Shown piece by piece: positions 1-8,049 of a stretch of 64,000 bases of DNA. Numbering within the stretch: the stretch's first letter is position 1; each line of letters begins with the position of its first letter. The translations under genes were made by a program, and so were the position numbers. The notes under the pieces are model-generated. The model was not told where the DNA came from. It searched no databases and saw only the letters and a list, made by a program, of their open reading frames with translations. Origin of the DNA: Pseudalkalibacillus sp052246725 (GTDB lineage Bacteria > Bacillota > Bacilli > Bacillales > Fictibacillaceae); NCBI GenBank assembly GCA_052246725.1, contig JBQQCL010000001.1, one strand, 5' to 3'.

Positions 1-97
1 CATATGTATTACTATTCGAAAGGTTATTTGAAATCGTGTCTAACTGGCGCTGCAACTGGCCCATCGATACAGAAGCCGTAATCATCGATCGATTCAT
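1..97 (-). CDS. flhP: FlhP, flagellar hook-basal body protein (N-terminal part only)
   Basis: Partial gene; the window holds the first 32 codons. The readable start is MNRSMITASVSMGQLQRQLD, followed by a TISNNLSNSNT stretch. This is the conserved N-terminal helix of the FlgG/FlgF/FlhO/FlhP rod-hook family, which packs into the axial flagellar structure outside the cell membrane. An AGGAGG ribosome site at 105-110 sets the ATG at 97. It lies 52 nt downstream of flhO in the same direction, as in B. subtilis (mbl-flhO-flhP), and the symbol rests on that order. Confidence 0.85.
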   Translation of the reverse strand, partial: MNRSMITASVSMGQLQRQLDTISNNLSNSNTY

Positions 98-149
98 TTT
101 TCTACCTCCTGAAAGCTATCCTGCTATACTAAATCTTTTAAAATCAAAA

Positions 150-971
150 TCAGCCAAGTCTACCAATCTCATTCGATGCTTTTTCCATCGTCCGATCGTA
201 TGCCTGTAAAACCTTCTGATTAGCTTCGAATGTCCGATAGGCACTCATCATCTCTACCATCGTCTGTTCGACATCCACGTTCGAGCGTTCGACGAACCCT
301 TGCTTCAATTGATAGGAAACTTGGGGGTTTCCGACTGCCGGAATGATCGCATCTTCATTACCTGCCACGAAAAGGCCGTTGCCTTCTTTTTCTAATAGAT
401 TCGGATTTTCGATCAACGCGACATTCACCTGTTCACCTGCCTCTATGATCCTGCCATTGGAATCCATCGTAAAATCAGAACCATCGACCTGGATCCGGTT
501 CCCGTCCGTATCAAGCACGAAATCACCGGTGCTCGTTACGAGATTTCCGTTCGCGTCCAGTGAAAAATTCCCGTTCCGCGTCAAGCGGGTCGCGCCTTCT
601 TCATTTTGTACGGTAAAAAACAAAGCACCTTGCACTCCGGTCTCTTCATTGATTGGGACTACGCCTTGAAGAAGAGCAACATCAAGGTTGTTTCCGGTCT
701 CCTGAAGGTCACCCTGACGGAAATTCGGCATCGTTTCCTGCATGTAAACAGCTGTCGCAAGCGGTCCTACTTGCTTACTCGTCGGAATCGCTTTCCCTCC
801 TACGTTCGTTTCACCGAGTCGGCTCAACAACATTTGCGGAAAGGCGCGAAGTGAAGCCTGATCCGCTTTGAATCCGGGCGTATTGGCATTTGCTAGATTA
901 TTCGTCAACAGATCCTGACGCCTCTGCTGGGAGATCATTCCAGACGCCGCTGTGTAAAAACCTCGAAACAT
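150..971 (-). CDS. flhO: FlhO, flagellar hook-basal body protein (FlgG/FlgF family)
   Basis: Predicted axial flagellar protein of 273 residues, close to the 271 of B. subtilis FlhO. The N-terminus MFRGFYTAASGMISQQRRQD followed by LLTNNLANANTPGFKADQA is the signature of flagellar rod/hook proteins, and the C-terminus (VERSNVDVEQTMVEMMSAYR, then FEANQKVLQAYD) is the matching C-terminal helix. Both ends form the coiled-coil core in the family. There is no signal peptide, as expected for a type III secreted flagellar component. A GAGGAGGAGAG ribosome site precedes the ATG. It sits downstream of mbl and upstream of flhP, and co-transcription with mbl is likely. It indicates a motile cell. Confidence 0.93.
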   Translation of the reverse strand: MFRGFYTAASGMISQQRRQDLLTNNLANANTPGFKADQASLRAFPQMLLSRLGETNVGGKAIPTSKQVGPLATAVYMQETMPNFRQGDLQETGNNLDVALLQGVVPINEETGVQGALFFTVQNEEGATRLTRNGNFSLDANGNLVTSTGDFVLDTDGNRIQVDGSDFTMDSNGRIIEAGEQVNVALIENPNLLEKEGNGLFVAGNEDAIIPAVGNPQVSYQLKQGFVERSNVDVEQTMVEMMSAYRTFEANQKVLQAYDRTMEKASNEIGRLG

Positions 972-1066
972 GCTGCTCTCCTCCTCTGTTTTTCAAAAGC
1001 ACTTCAATGCAATGGCTTTCCTATTTTAAAAAATGATAGTTTCTATTGATAGATTCAGTGGCTCAT

Positions 1067-2068
1067 TCAAGACGTTTTTTGCTTCGGTAACTTGTCGATA
1101 TGTTCGAGCATCAAGCCTGTTCCGCGTGCCACACAAGTCAGCGGGTCATCCGCAACATGGACCGGCACCTTCAATTCTTCTGCAAAAAGCTGTTCGATTC
1201 CATGTAAAAGTGCACCGCCGCCCGTTAGGATGATTCCTCGGTCGATGATGTCAGCTGAAAGTTCAGGAGGTGTTTTTTCGAGTACGCTTTTCGCAGCCAT
1301 CACAATGGAATGGACAGATTCACTCAATGCTTCCTCTATCTCTGTAGATCGGATCGTGATGTTGCGCGGCAAACCGCTGACCATGTCACGGCCGCGGATT
1401 TCCATTTCTTCGTCACGAGCCCCTGGAAAGACCGTCGCTACCTGGATCTTGATGCTCTCGGAGGTACGTTCTCCGATAAGAAGCTTGTACTTCTGTTTTA
1501 TGTATTGAAGGATGTCTTGATCGAACTTGTCCCCCGCCACTTTAATCGAAGAGGCGGTGACGATATCGCCCATGGATAAAACGGCAACATCTGATGTCCC
1601 ACCGCCTATGTCAACGACCATGTTCCCGTATGGTTGAAAAATGTCCATACCAGCTCCAATCGCAGCAACTTTCGGCTCCTCTTCAAGAAATACGTGTTTT
1701 GCTCCACTTTTTTGAGCAGCTTCACGGATCGCTTTTTGTTCAACGGTCGTAATGTTGGTCGGGGTACAGATCAAGATTCTCGGCTTGCCTATCAGCCCCC
1801 TTACATTAATCTTATCCAAGAAATATTTGAGCATCGCTTCAGTCATTTCGAAATCTGCGATCACCCCATCTTTCAATGGTCTATCTGCGACGATATTTCC
1901 AGGAGTTCGCCCAACCATCCTTCGAGCTGCTTCACCAACCTCTAATACCCTATTCAGGTTATTATCGATGGCAACCACTGATGGTTCGTCGAGGACAATC
2001 CCCCGTCCTTTGACATAAATGAGTACGTTGGCGGTACCCAGATCAATGCCCACATCTCTAGAAAACAT
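1067..2068 (-). CDS. mbl: Mbl, MreB-like cell-shape actin homologue
   Basis: Bacterial actin that forms membrane-associated filaments guiding cylindrical wall synthesis. The 333 residues carry the actin-fold nucleotide motifs in order: phosphate 1 (IDLGTANVLIYVKG, about residues 8-21), phosphate 2 (VDIGGGTSDVAVLS, about 155-168) and the adenosine motif (GGGALLHGIEQ, about 285). It was named Mbl and not MreB or MreBH because it lies between spoIIID and flhO exactly as in B. subtilis. MreB paralogues would look similar, so the assignment depends on synteny. The spoIIID-mbl gap is 148 nt, long enough for its own promoter. Confidence 0.93.
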   Translation of the reverse strand: MFSRDVGIDLGTANVLIYVKGRGIVLDEPSVVAIDNNLNRVLEVGEAARRMVGRTPGNIVADRPLKDGVIADFEMTEAMLKYFLDKINVRGLIGKPRILICTPTNITTVEQKAIREAAQKSGAKHVFLEEEPKVAAIGAGMDIFQPYGNMVVDIGGGTSDVAVLSMGDIVTASSIKVAGDKFDQDILQYIKQKYKLLIGERTSESIKIQVATVFPGARDEEMEIRGRDMVSGLPRNITIRSTEIEEALSESVHSIVMAAKSVLEKTPPELSADIIDRGIILTGGGALLHGIEQLFAEELKVPVHVADDPLTCVARGTGLMLEHIDKLPKQKTS

Positions 2069-2216
2069 GCGGTAAATCCTCCCTATTTCAGACTAGATCT
2101 ATTGGTAGTATGATTTGTTAAATTTATGTAGTTCATCCATTATATAAGTTTACCATAGTTTGTGTAGAATAGGGACAGAATTTGTCAAAAAATAGTACTT
2201 AGTCACTACCCAAAAA

Positions 2217-2483
2217 TTAATTGACCACCTTTTCGGTCGATTTTTTGTATTTTTCCCGAGTAGCTTCTCCCCCGCGGAGATGTCGTACCGATTTATGGTA
2301 CTCCAAAATCTCTTTAACACTGTTGGCCAGCTCCGGGTTGATTTCAGGTAATCGTTCAGTTAAATCTTTGTGGACAGTACTTTTCGAAACACCGAATTCC
2401 TTCGCGATCATTCGAACGGTTTTTCTTGTCTCCACGATATACCTGCCTATCTTGATGGTTCGTTCTTTGATGTAATCGTGCAC
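2217..2483 (-). CDS. spoIIID: SpoIIID, mother-cell sporulation transcription factor
   Basis: Small DNA-binding regulator of the mother-cell programme between sigma-E and sigma-K. The 88 residues contain a helix-turn-helix (RMIAKEFGVSKSTVHKDLTE, about residues 24-43) and a basic C-terminal region (HLRGGEATREKYKKSTEK) that assists DNA binding in the family. The start is a GTG with a GGGAGG site 8 nt upstream, and the first residues MHDYIKERTIKIGRYIVET match the B. subtilis protein, which also starts with GTG. B. subtilis SpoIIID is slightly longer (93 residues). Upstream lies a 929-nt gap filled partly by repeats. I did not find a convincing sigma-E promoter. Confidence 0.96.
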   Translation of the reverse strand: MHDYIKERTIKIGRYIVETRKTVRMIAKEFGVSKSTVHKDLTERLPEINPELANSVKEILEYHKSVRHLRGGEATREKYKKSTEKVVN

Positions 2484-2815
2484 ACCACTCGCCTCCCTAA
2501 ATTGGATGTAAGAGGTGCGAAATGAGACTTCAATATCTAGGCTGCGAAATGTTAAATTGTCATCTTCCCCCTATGAACAAAATGACTGCTAAGCTCGCAC
2601 GCAGCTTTACTTAGACTTCTCATCGCGGTCCCCTAAAGTTCGTTTTGTAACATTTTATTATTAGGAATGTGGTTATATACCTAAAAGTCAAGTGGGACAA
2701 GGGAATTTGTTTACTTTTTATTGAAACAGCCCTCGAAAACGCTTGGCGCACAGTGTCCACCGCTCACAAACAAGCCGATAAAATGTACGAAAAGTTAGAA
2801 AATTTTATTTGTCCA

Positions 2816-3117
2816 GTGCCTGGCACGACAATTTCACCGTTGAGCTGCACCGGTTTTGAGATGGTGCCAGGTACATTTTGGAATTCCTTGTGCGGCAAGG
2901 CTTTTGAAAGTGTACCTGGCACTAATTTGGATTCCTTCTCCCGCAAGGCTTTTGAAAGTGTACCTGGCACCGATTTGAATCCCTTGTCCCGCAAGGCTTT
3001 TGAAAGTGTACCTGGCACCGATTTTTATCCCTTGTCCCGCAAGGCTTTTGAAAGTGTACCTGGCACCGATTCGGATCACTACTCCGCCAAGGCTTCGTGA
3101 TCGGTGCCTGGCACGCC
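2816..3117. repeat. Array A of 48-bp palindromic repeats
   Basis: GTGTACCTGGCAC recurs at 2910, 2958, 3006 and 3054, an exact 48-nt period. Flanking variants lie at 2816, 2863 and about 3102. The core GGTGCCTGGCACC is palindromic, and between cores lies a second imperfect palindrome in which TTTGAATCCCTTG faces CAAGGCTTTTGAAA. Because 48 is divisible by three, the array is open in several frames on both strands, giving false 16-residue repeat peptides (VPGTDLNPLSRKAFES). It fills the divergent gap between spoIIID and the ATP-grasp operon. The rest of that gap (2484-2815 and 3118-3412) shows only the ribosome sites; no RNA or gene was recognised there. Confidence 0.9.
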
Positions 3118-3412
3118 CAACCCTCCTTCGCCTCATTTTTTGCGGTTTTCATACAGGTTTTTTGCTCTTGTGTTAAAACTTTTAATGATTCATCATCGTT
3201 CGACAGTATTAGTGTTTTTCTTGCCTTGATAAAGGGATTTCTATAGTGTATTCTTGAAATGTTGGAATTTTCGAATAAATTTTATCCTGCTCACATCTTG
3301 CCTACATAGTTGCATACGACTCACTTGCAACGAGACACAACCGTGTCCAAACATTCGAGCCAAATTCCAACACCAAAAACAAAAAGAACATAATAACGGG
3401 AGGGGACATTGA

Positions 3413-4843
3413 ATGTTCAAAACTTATGAAACCGATTCATTCTTTGATGAAATGCTCCAGGAAAGAGGAAAGCCGCGTGCTCATTATCAAACCCTCTATG
3501 ATCGATTATCCTCCCTTCCCGAGGATGAACTGCAAGCCCGCCATGAAGCCGCTCAGCAGAACTTCCTCAGACAGGGCATCACCTTCACCGTCTATAACGA
3601 CGACCAGGGTGCGGAGCGTACGATCCCTTTCGATTTCGTCCCGAACATCATTCCAAAGGACGAATGGCAGCAGCTCGAAAAGGGTCTCATACAACGTGTC
3701 AAAGCTCTCAACCTATTTTTAGACGACGTCTATAACGGCCAGCAGATTTTGAAGGACGGCCTCATTCCCCGAGAGCTCGTCGTCACCTGTAAACACTTTT
3801 ACCCCCAGGTTACGAAAATCAAAGTTCCACGAAGAAACCATATTTTTATGGCTGGTATAGATCTGATCAAAGACGAAAACGGAGAGTTCCGCGTCCTTGA
3901 GGACAATCTCAGGAATCCGTCCGGACTATCCTACGTGTTCCAGAACCGTTACGTCATGCGTCACGTATTCCCTGACTTTTTCCAGGACTATGATGTTGTC
4001 TCACTCGAAAACCAGTTCACGCACATCCATGACGCTCTATCTTCTATCGCGCCGAACAATGTCTCAAATCCGAACATCGTACTTCTCACACCGGGTGTCT
4101 ATAACTCTGCTTATTTTGATCATAGTTTCATAGCCCAGCAGCTCGGCATTGAACTAGTTGAAGGACGTGACCTGCTCGTCCGCGACCGTATCGTCTATAT
4201 GAAAACGACGAGAGGGCTGAAACGCGTCGACGTCATCTACCGCCGTATTGACGATGATTTTCTCGATCCGCTCGAGTTCCGTCCCGATTCTATGCTCGGT
4301 GTAGCCGGTCTTCTCGATGCTTACCGCGCTGGAAACGTGACGATCAGCAACGGGATCGGAAACGGTGTGGCTGATGACAAAGCAATCTATCATTATGTTC
4401 CGAACATGATCCGCTACTACCTTGGCGAAGAGCCGATTATCAGAAATGTCGAGACGTATTTTTTACGAGATGAAGAACAACGGAAATATGTACTGGAAAA
4501 TCTCGATCAACTCGTCGTAAAACAGACGGACGGTTCAGGCGGTTATAATCTCTTGATAGGACCGCATGCAACCGAACAAGAAAGGGAAGACTACCGGATC
4601 CAGATTGAAAAGAATCCATCCAACTACATTGCACAGCCAATGGTCAATCTCTCACGTCTTCCTGTTTTTAGAGGGGAAAAATTCGCTGGCTGCCACATCG
4701 ACGTTCGCGCATTCATCTTCAACGGAGAGCATCCACACGTCTTCCCAGGCGGTCTAACACGGGTTGCCCTGAAGGAAGGTTCGGTCGTCGTCAATTCTTC
4801 ACAGGGCGGCGGCGGTAAAGATACGTGGGTCATGACCGATTAA
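3413..4843 (+). CDS. Circularly permuted ATP-grasp family protein
   Basis: Predicted ATP-dependent carboxylate-amine ligase-like enzyme of 476 residues, the usual length for this family (formerly DUF404/DUF407). Family features visible are FVPNIIPKDEWQQLEKGL near residue 75, an ATP-grasp-like core with RVLEDNLRNPSGLSYV near 160, VVKQTDGSGGYNLLIG near 370 and the C-terminal SSQGGGGKDTWVM. The true substrate is unknown. It is the first gene of a plus-strand operon with an alpha-E protein (12-nt gap) and a transglutaminase, a combination seen in many bacteria and thought to make or modify a peptide. The ATG has a GGGAGGGG site 8 nt upstream. Confidence 0.9.
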   Translation: MFKTYETDSFFDEMLQERGKPRAHYQTLYDRLSSLPEDELQARHEAAQQNFLRQGITFTVYNDDQGAERTIPFDFVPNIIPKDEWQQLEKGLIQRVKALNLFLDDVYNGQQILKDGLIPRELVVTCKHFYPQVTKIKVPRRNHIFMAGIDLIKDENGEFRVLEDNLRNPSGLSYVFQNRYVMRHVFPDFFQDYDVVSLENQFTHIHDALSSIAPNNVSNPNIVLLTPGVYNSAYFDHSFIAQQLGIELVEGRDLLVRDRIVYMKTTRGLKRVDVIYRRIDDDFLDPLEFRPDSMLGVAGLLDAYRAGNVTISNGIGNGVADDKAIYHYVPNMIRYYLGEEPIIRNVETYFLRDEEQRKYVLENLDQLVVKQTDGSGGYNLLIGPHATEQEREDYRIQIEKNPSNYIAQPMVNLSRLPVFRGEKFAGCHIDVRAFIFNGEHPHVFPGGLTRVALKEGSVVVNSSQGGGGKDTWVMTD

Positions 4844-4855
4844 GGAGGGACAAGC

Positions 4856-5797
4856 ATGCTTAGCAGAGTTTCGAATTCACTATACTGGATGTCACGCAAT
4901 ATCGAGCGCGCGGAAAATACCGCCCGCCTCATTTCTGTACGCCTGATCGGCAGCATCGAGCATAAAGAAAACCACTGGGATGAGCTGATATCAATTGTCG
5001 GTGCCAACGAGGATTTTGAGAAGCGCTACGATCTGTATGATGCTCGGTCCGTCATGGATTACATGTCGTTCTCGACCGACAATCCGAACTCGATCTTGAA
5101 TTGTGTAAAATTGGCGCGGGAGGATGCGCGTGCGATCCGCGAAATCATCCCACAGGAATTATGGGAAATGATGAATTCCTTCTATTGGGAAGTCAAACAA
5201 TACAAGTATGAAAACTGGACGGTCGATACGATTGATGATTTTTATCAAATGATCATTCGCCAGTCTGCCCTTTTCCAGGGGATGGTTGAAGCGACATTAT
5301 CGTTTGATGAGGCCTATTTGTTCATCAAGATGGCGAAATTCATTGAACGTGCCGAAAAAACGTCCCGCATCCTCAATATCTACTATTACCGTTCTGAGGA
5401 TCCAGAACACAATGATCCATCACTTTACCGCCATTGGTTCGCGGTTCTGCAATCTGTCAGCGGGCACGAGGCTTATTTGAAAAAGCACCATCCGTTCATC
5501 ACCGGTGAGCGTGTCATCGAGTTTCTGTTGTTTGATGAGGCTTTTCCACGTTCGATCAATTACTGTTTGGAGCAGGTCTACAATGTGTTCCAGGAGCTTG
5601 AGAATGGTAAAATCGAGCATTATTCGGAGGATCTGCATCAATTGATCGCCCAGATGCGCCAGGATTTTAAAACGATGTCTGTTATTGACGTCATTACAGA
5701 GGATATCCATCAATTTTTACAAAAGTTCCAGTCCGATTGCTTTCAACTCGGCCGTTTGATCAATAAAACCTACTATCTTGGAGAAGTCGGCGTATGA
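4856..5797 (+). CDS. Alpha-E domain protein
   Basis: All-helical protein of 313 residues of the alpha-E family (formerly DUF403). The start MLSRVSNSLYWMSRNIERAE followed by NTARLISV is the family signature, and a second similar helix (KMAKFIERAEKTSRILNI) occurs near residue 160, suggesting an internal duplication. It has no signal peptide or membrane segment. Alpha-E proteins almost always accompany a circularly permuted ATP-grasp protein, as here. No biochemical role is established. The stop overlaps the start of the transglutaminase gene by four bases (ATGA), implying translational coupling. A ribosome site AAGGAGGGACAAGC precedes the ATG. Confidence 0.9.
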   Translation: MLSRVSNSLYWMSRNIERAENTARLISVRLIGSIEHKENHWDELISIVGANEDFEKRYDLYDARSVMDYMSFSTDNPNSILNCVKLAREDARAIREIIPQELWEMMNSFYWEVKQYKYENWTVDTIDDFYQMIIRQSALFQGMVEATLSFDEAYLFIKMAKFIERAEKTSRILNIYYYRSEDPEHNDPSLYRHWFAVLQSVSGHEAYLKKHHPFITGERVIEFLLFDEAFPRSINYCLEQVYNVFQELENGKIEHYSEDLHQLIAQMRQDFKTMSVIDVITEDIHQFLQKFQSDCFQLGRLINKTYYLGEVGV

Positions 5798-6660
5798 AAT
5801 ACAGGGTCACCCAGCATACACATTACACATACGAGCTACCAGTGAGCCAGAGCATCAATCAATTCCGGCTGAAGCCGATTGATGACGTGAAACAGGAATG
5901 CATTTCTTTTAAAAAAGAAATCACACCGAACGTTCCGTCGTATGTCCATTACGATTATTGGGGCAACCACGTGGAGACGTTCTATGCCTGGGAGGACCAT
6001 GATGAGCTTTTGCTCGTGACTACATCTGAAGTAATGATCGACCCTTACGCTTTCAAGGAAGCCTATTCGTTCAGTTCTCAGATGAGGGACGCACTCTTTT
6101 CACATTCGTTCAAGGAACAGTATGCCGAATTTTTGATGAAAACGGAGTACACGACGCTTCCTGATGAGATATGTAAGGAAATTACCGATCCGTTATGGCA
6201 GCAATCCGATGATCCTTTTGAATTCGTAAAACTGGTGAACAAGTATATTTACGATACCTTCACCTACACGCCTGGATCCACGACAGTGACCACGACCGCT
6301 TCGGAAGCACTGGAAAATAAGGTCGGAGTCTGCCAGGATTACACCCATTTGATGCTGGCGTTATGTCGGTCACGCGGAATCCCCGCCCGATATGTGAGCG
6401 GTTATCTGTATATCGGTGAAAATTCAGCTATGCGCGGAGATGCTGCGACGCATGCCTGGGTCGAAATAAAGCTTCCGACAGCCGGATGGATCGGTTTTGA
6501 CCCGACGAATAACGTCCTTGTAAAAGATCAGCATATTCGTATCGCAGTCGGACGTGATTATGGAGACATTGTCCCATTGAAGGGTGTTTATCACGGAGGC
6601 GTCCAGAAGCTTGATGTGAAGGTCAGTGTTTATGCGTTAGAGGAAAATGTAACAGCTTGA
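5794..6660 (+). CDS. Transglutaminase-like cysteine protease family protein
   Basis: Predicted papain-fold transglutaminase-like enzyme (288 residues) with the N-terminal beta domain typical of its subfamily (YRVTQHTHYTYELPVSQSIN, about residues 3-22) and a catalytic core. The triad is intact: Cys in GVCQDYTHLMLALCRSRGIP (about 178), His in THAWVEI (about 215) and Asp in GWIGFDPTNN (about 230). Members of this group are proteases, amidases or transferases, and the reaction here cannot be told from sequence. It is the last gene of the ATP-grasp/alpha-E operon and is followed by a terminator at 6681-6710. No signal peptide is seen, so a cytoplasmic role is likely. Confidence 0.92.
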   Translation: MKYRVTQHTHYTYELPVSQSINQFRLKPIDDVKQECISFKKEITPNVPSYVHYDYWGNHVETFYAWEDHDELLLVTTSEVMIDPYAFKEAYSFSSQMRDALFSHSFKEQYAEFLMKTEYTTLPDEICKEITDPLWQQSDDPFEFVKLVNKYIYDTFTYTPGSTTVTTTASEALENKVGVCQDYTHLMLALCRSRGIPARYVSGYLYIGENSAMRGDAATHAWVEIKLPTAGWIGFDPTNNVLVKDQHIRIAVGRDYGDIVPLKGVYHGGVQKLDVKVSVYALEENVTA

Positions 6661-6680
6661 TTCTTAAGGATTATGAAAAC

Positions 6681-6710
6681 AGCGGAAGGCTTGGCGGCCC
6701 TCCGCTTTTT
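6681..6710 (+). terminator. Rho-independent terminator of the ATP-grasp operon
   Basis: AGCGGAAGG pairs with CCCTCCGCT (one mismatch) around a short loop, followed by a T run, 20 nt after the transglutaminase stop. The convergent DUF1028 gene ends at 6725. Confidence 0.8.
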
Positions 6711-6724
6711 GTGTTGGTTTTTAA

Positions 6725-7579
6725 TTATTGCGTTTTTTTCATGAATTCGAGGATCTCAAGGTCGATGTAGCCTCGCTTCTGTTCGCGTTCTTCAAAATTC
6801 TCCTGATGGATGAGTACGCGCAAGGCGTCCAAGACGGCATCCTCTGAATGTTCGTCGCTTCTTTCAAGATAGCCAAGGCGCTCAAGCTCAAATGCGAGCT
6901 GTCGGAAAACATCTCCCTTAACCTCGAGGATGTTCTCTTCTTTCGAGCGTGAAAAATAAAGCTGATGCAGATCATGGATGCGGATCAATTCTTTGATCGG
7001 TTCCTTGTGATCGTCGACACGAAGATCGATGGCACGGTCATTGTAGCCGCCGTAACCGCCTTTATCTTTGACGATTAAGAGGGCTGCCGACTGCTTACCA
7101 CGGCTATCCCCACCGGCATGCTGGCCAGCGTTGAGGGCAGTGAGAAGGCGATGCGCTAAGGTGCCTGTGGTGTTCTCGAACGCCTCTCCCATCTGATCGA
7201 CGGTTTCCTGATTGACGAGAATATTCCCTTGCGCAGCATAATGCTTACCTGTACGGCCGCCTGCCCAATCATAGCAATCCTCACCCGTAAAAGTCGCGGG
7301 ATTCCCCTTCGCATCAACGACTCCGACCTGGCGAAGCTCCCGCTGCTCATCTTTTTCCGTCAATAATCGGATCGTTTCTTCAGCAGACTTGCCCGACGCC
7401 ATATGCTCGAGACCTTTCGGACCGTAAGACGTGTTGGCAAATGACTGTGTTGCTACCGCACCGACACCCGCTTTCGCCCATGGCACAACAGATCCCACAC
7501 CGATGAACTTCGACTGAACCGCGATACCTAGCTCTTCTGTTTCTGGATCAAAACCGACAATAGAAAACGTAGCTACCAA
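6725..7579 (-). CDS. DUF1028 family protein (Ntn-hydrolase-like)
   Basis: Protein of the DUF1028 family, thought to have an Ntn-hydrolase-like fold; function unproven. The family start ATFSIVGFDPETEELGIAVQ, then SKFIGVGSVVPWAKAGVGAVATQSF and ANTSYGPKGLEHM, is intact, as is a central DCYDWAGGRTGKHYAAQGNI. The C-terminal third (from about residue 185) is an extra helical part. Family members normally begin right at the ATFSIV strand, so I chose TTG at 7579. Other in-frame starts are TTG 7606 and GTG 7657, the latter with AAAGGGG six bases upstream. The frame stays open to 7717, but that extension runs toward repeat array B and is probably not translated. Confidence 0.8.
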   Translation of the reverse strand: MVATFSIVGFDPETEELGIAVQSKFIGVGSVVPWAKAGVGAVATQSFANTSYGPKGLEHMASGKSAEETIRLLTEKDEQRELRQVGVVDAKGNPATFTGEDCYDWAGGRTGKHYAAQGNILVNQETVDQMGEAFENTTGTLAHRLLTALNAGQHAGGDSRGKQSAALLIVKDKGGYGGYNDRAIDLRVDDHKEPIKELIRIHDLHQLYFSRSKEENILEVKGDVFRQLAFELERLGYLERSDEHSEDAVLDALRVLIHQENFEEREQKRGYIDLEILEFMKKTQ

Positions 7580-7705
7580 ATCATTCGGAATCTTCCCTGT
7601 ATACAAGAACGAACACTCTCCCTTCACAACCTCTAACCAGTAATTCTCGATGTCCACCCCATTCCCCTTTTCACCCGAGAAAAAACGTGGACCTCCACCT
7701 TCGGC

Positions 7706-7975
7706 TGTACCAGGCACCGATTACGAAGCCTTGCCGCAGAAGGCATTCTGATCGGTGCCAGGTACACTTTCAAACCCCTTGCTGCGCTTGGGTTCCTGTT
7801 CGGTGCCTGGTACACTTTCAAATCCCTTGCTGCGCTTGGATTCCTGTTCGGTGCCTGGTACATTTTTAAACCCCTTGCTGCGCTTGGGTTCCTGTTTGGT
7901 GCCTGGTACACTTTCGGAACCCTTCTCTCCCAACGCTTCTCTGGAGGTGCCTGGCACCGAGGTATGTGGCACCGA
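7706..7975. repeat. Array B of 48-bp palindromic repeats
   Basis: The same family as the array at 2816-3117, read on the opposite strand: GGTGCCTGGTACACTTT followed by a CCCTTGCTGCGCTTGG hairpin core, repeated at 48-nt spacing about four times, with half units at both ends (GTACCAGGCACC near 7706, GGTGCCTGGCACC near 7948). It lies between the 5' end of the DUF1028 gene and the spoIIQ terminator and contains no recognisable gene. Open frames across it on both strands are products of the 48-nt period. Confidence 0.9.
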
Positions 7976-7984
7976 GGGAACAAG

Positions 7985-8013
7985 AAAAAAAGCTCTGGAG
8001 TTTCTCCAGAGCT
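7985..8013 (-). terminator. Rho-independent terminator of spoIIQ
   Basis: A perfect 10-bp stem (AGCTCTGGAG/CTCCAGAGCT) with a 3-nt loop, followed on the minus strand by a T run, 37 nt past the spoIIQ stop. Confidence 0.9.
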
Positions 8014-8049
8014 TGTCTAGTGTTTATTTGTTTTGACGCTTTAGTGGTT

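Noticed and set aside
2816..3117. CRISPR array
   Set aside because: Units are directly adjacent and spacers are not unique; no cas genes are present. The unit itself is palindromic.
2669..3136. Open frames on both strands encoding VPGT-type 16-residue repeats
   Set aside because: They follow from the 48-nt period of a palindromic DNA repeat, occur in several frames at once, and have no ribosome site.
7633..8036. Similar repeat-coded open frames near DUF1028 and spoIIQ
   Set aside because: Same cause as array A; they cross the spoIIQ terminator and the DUF1028 start.
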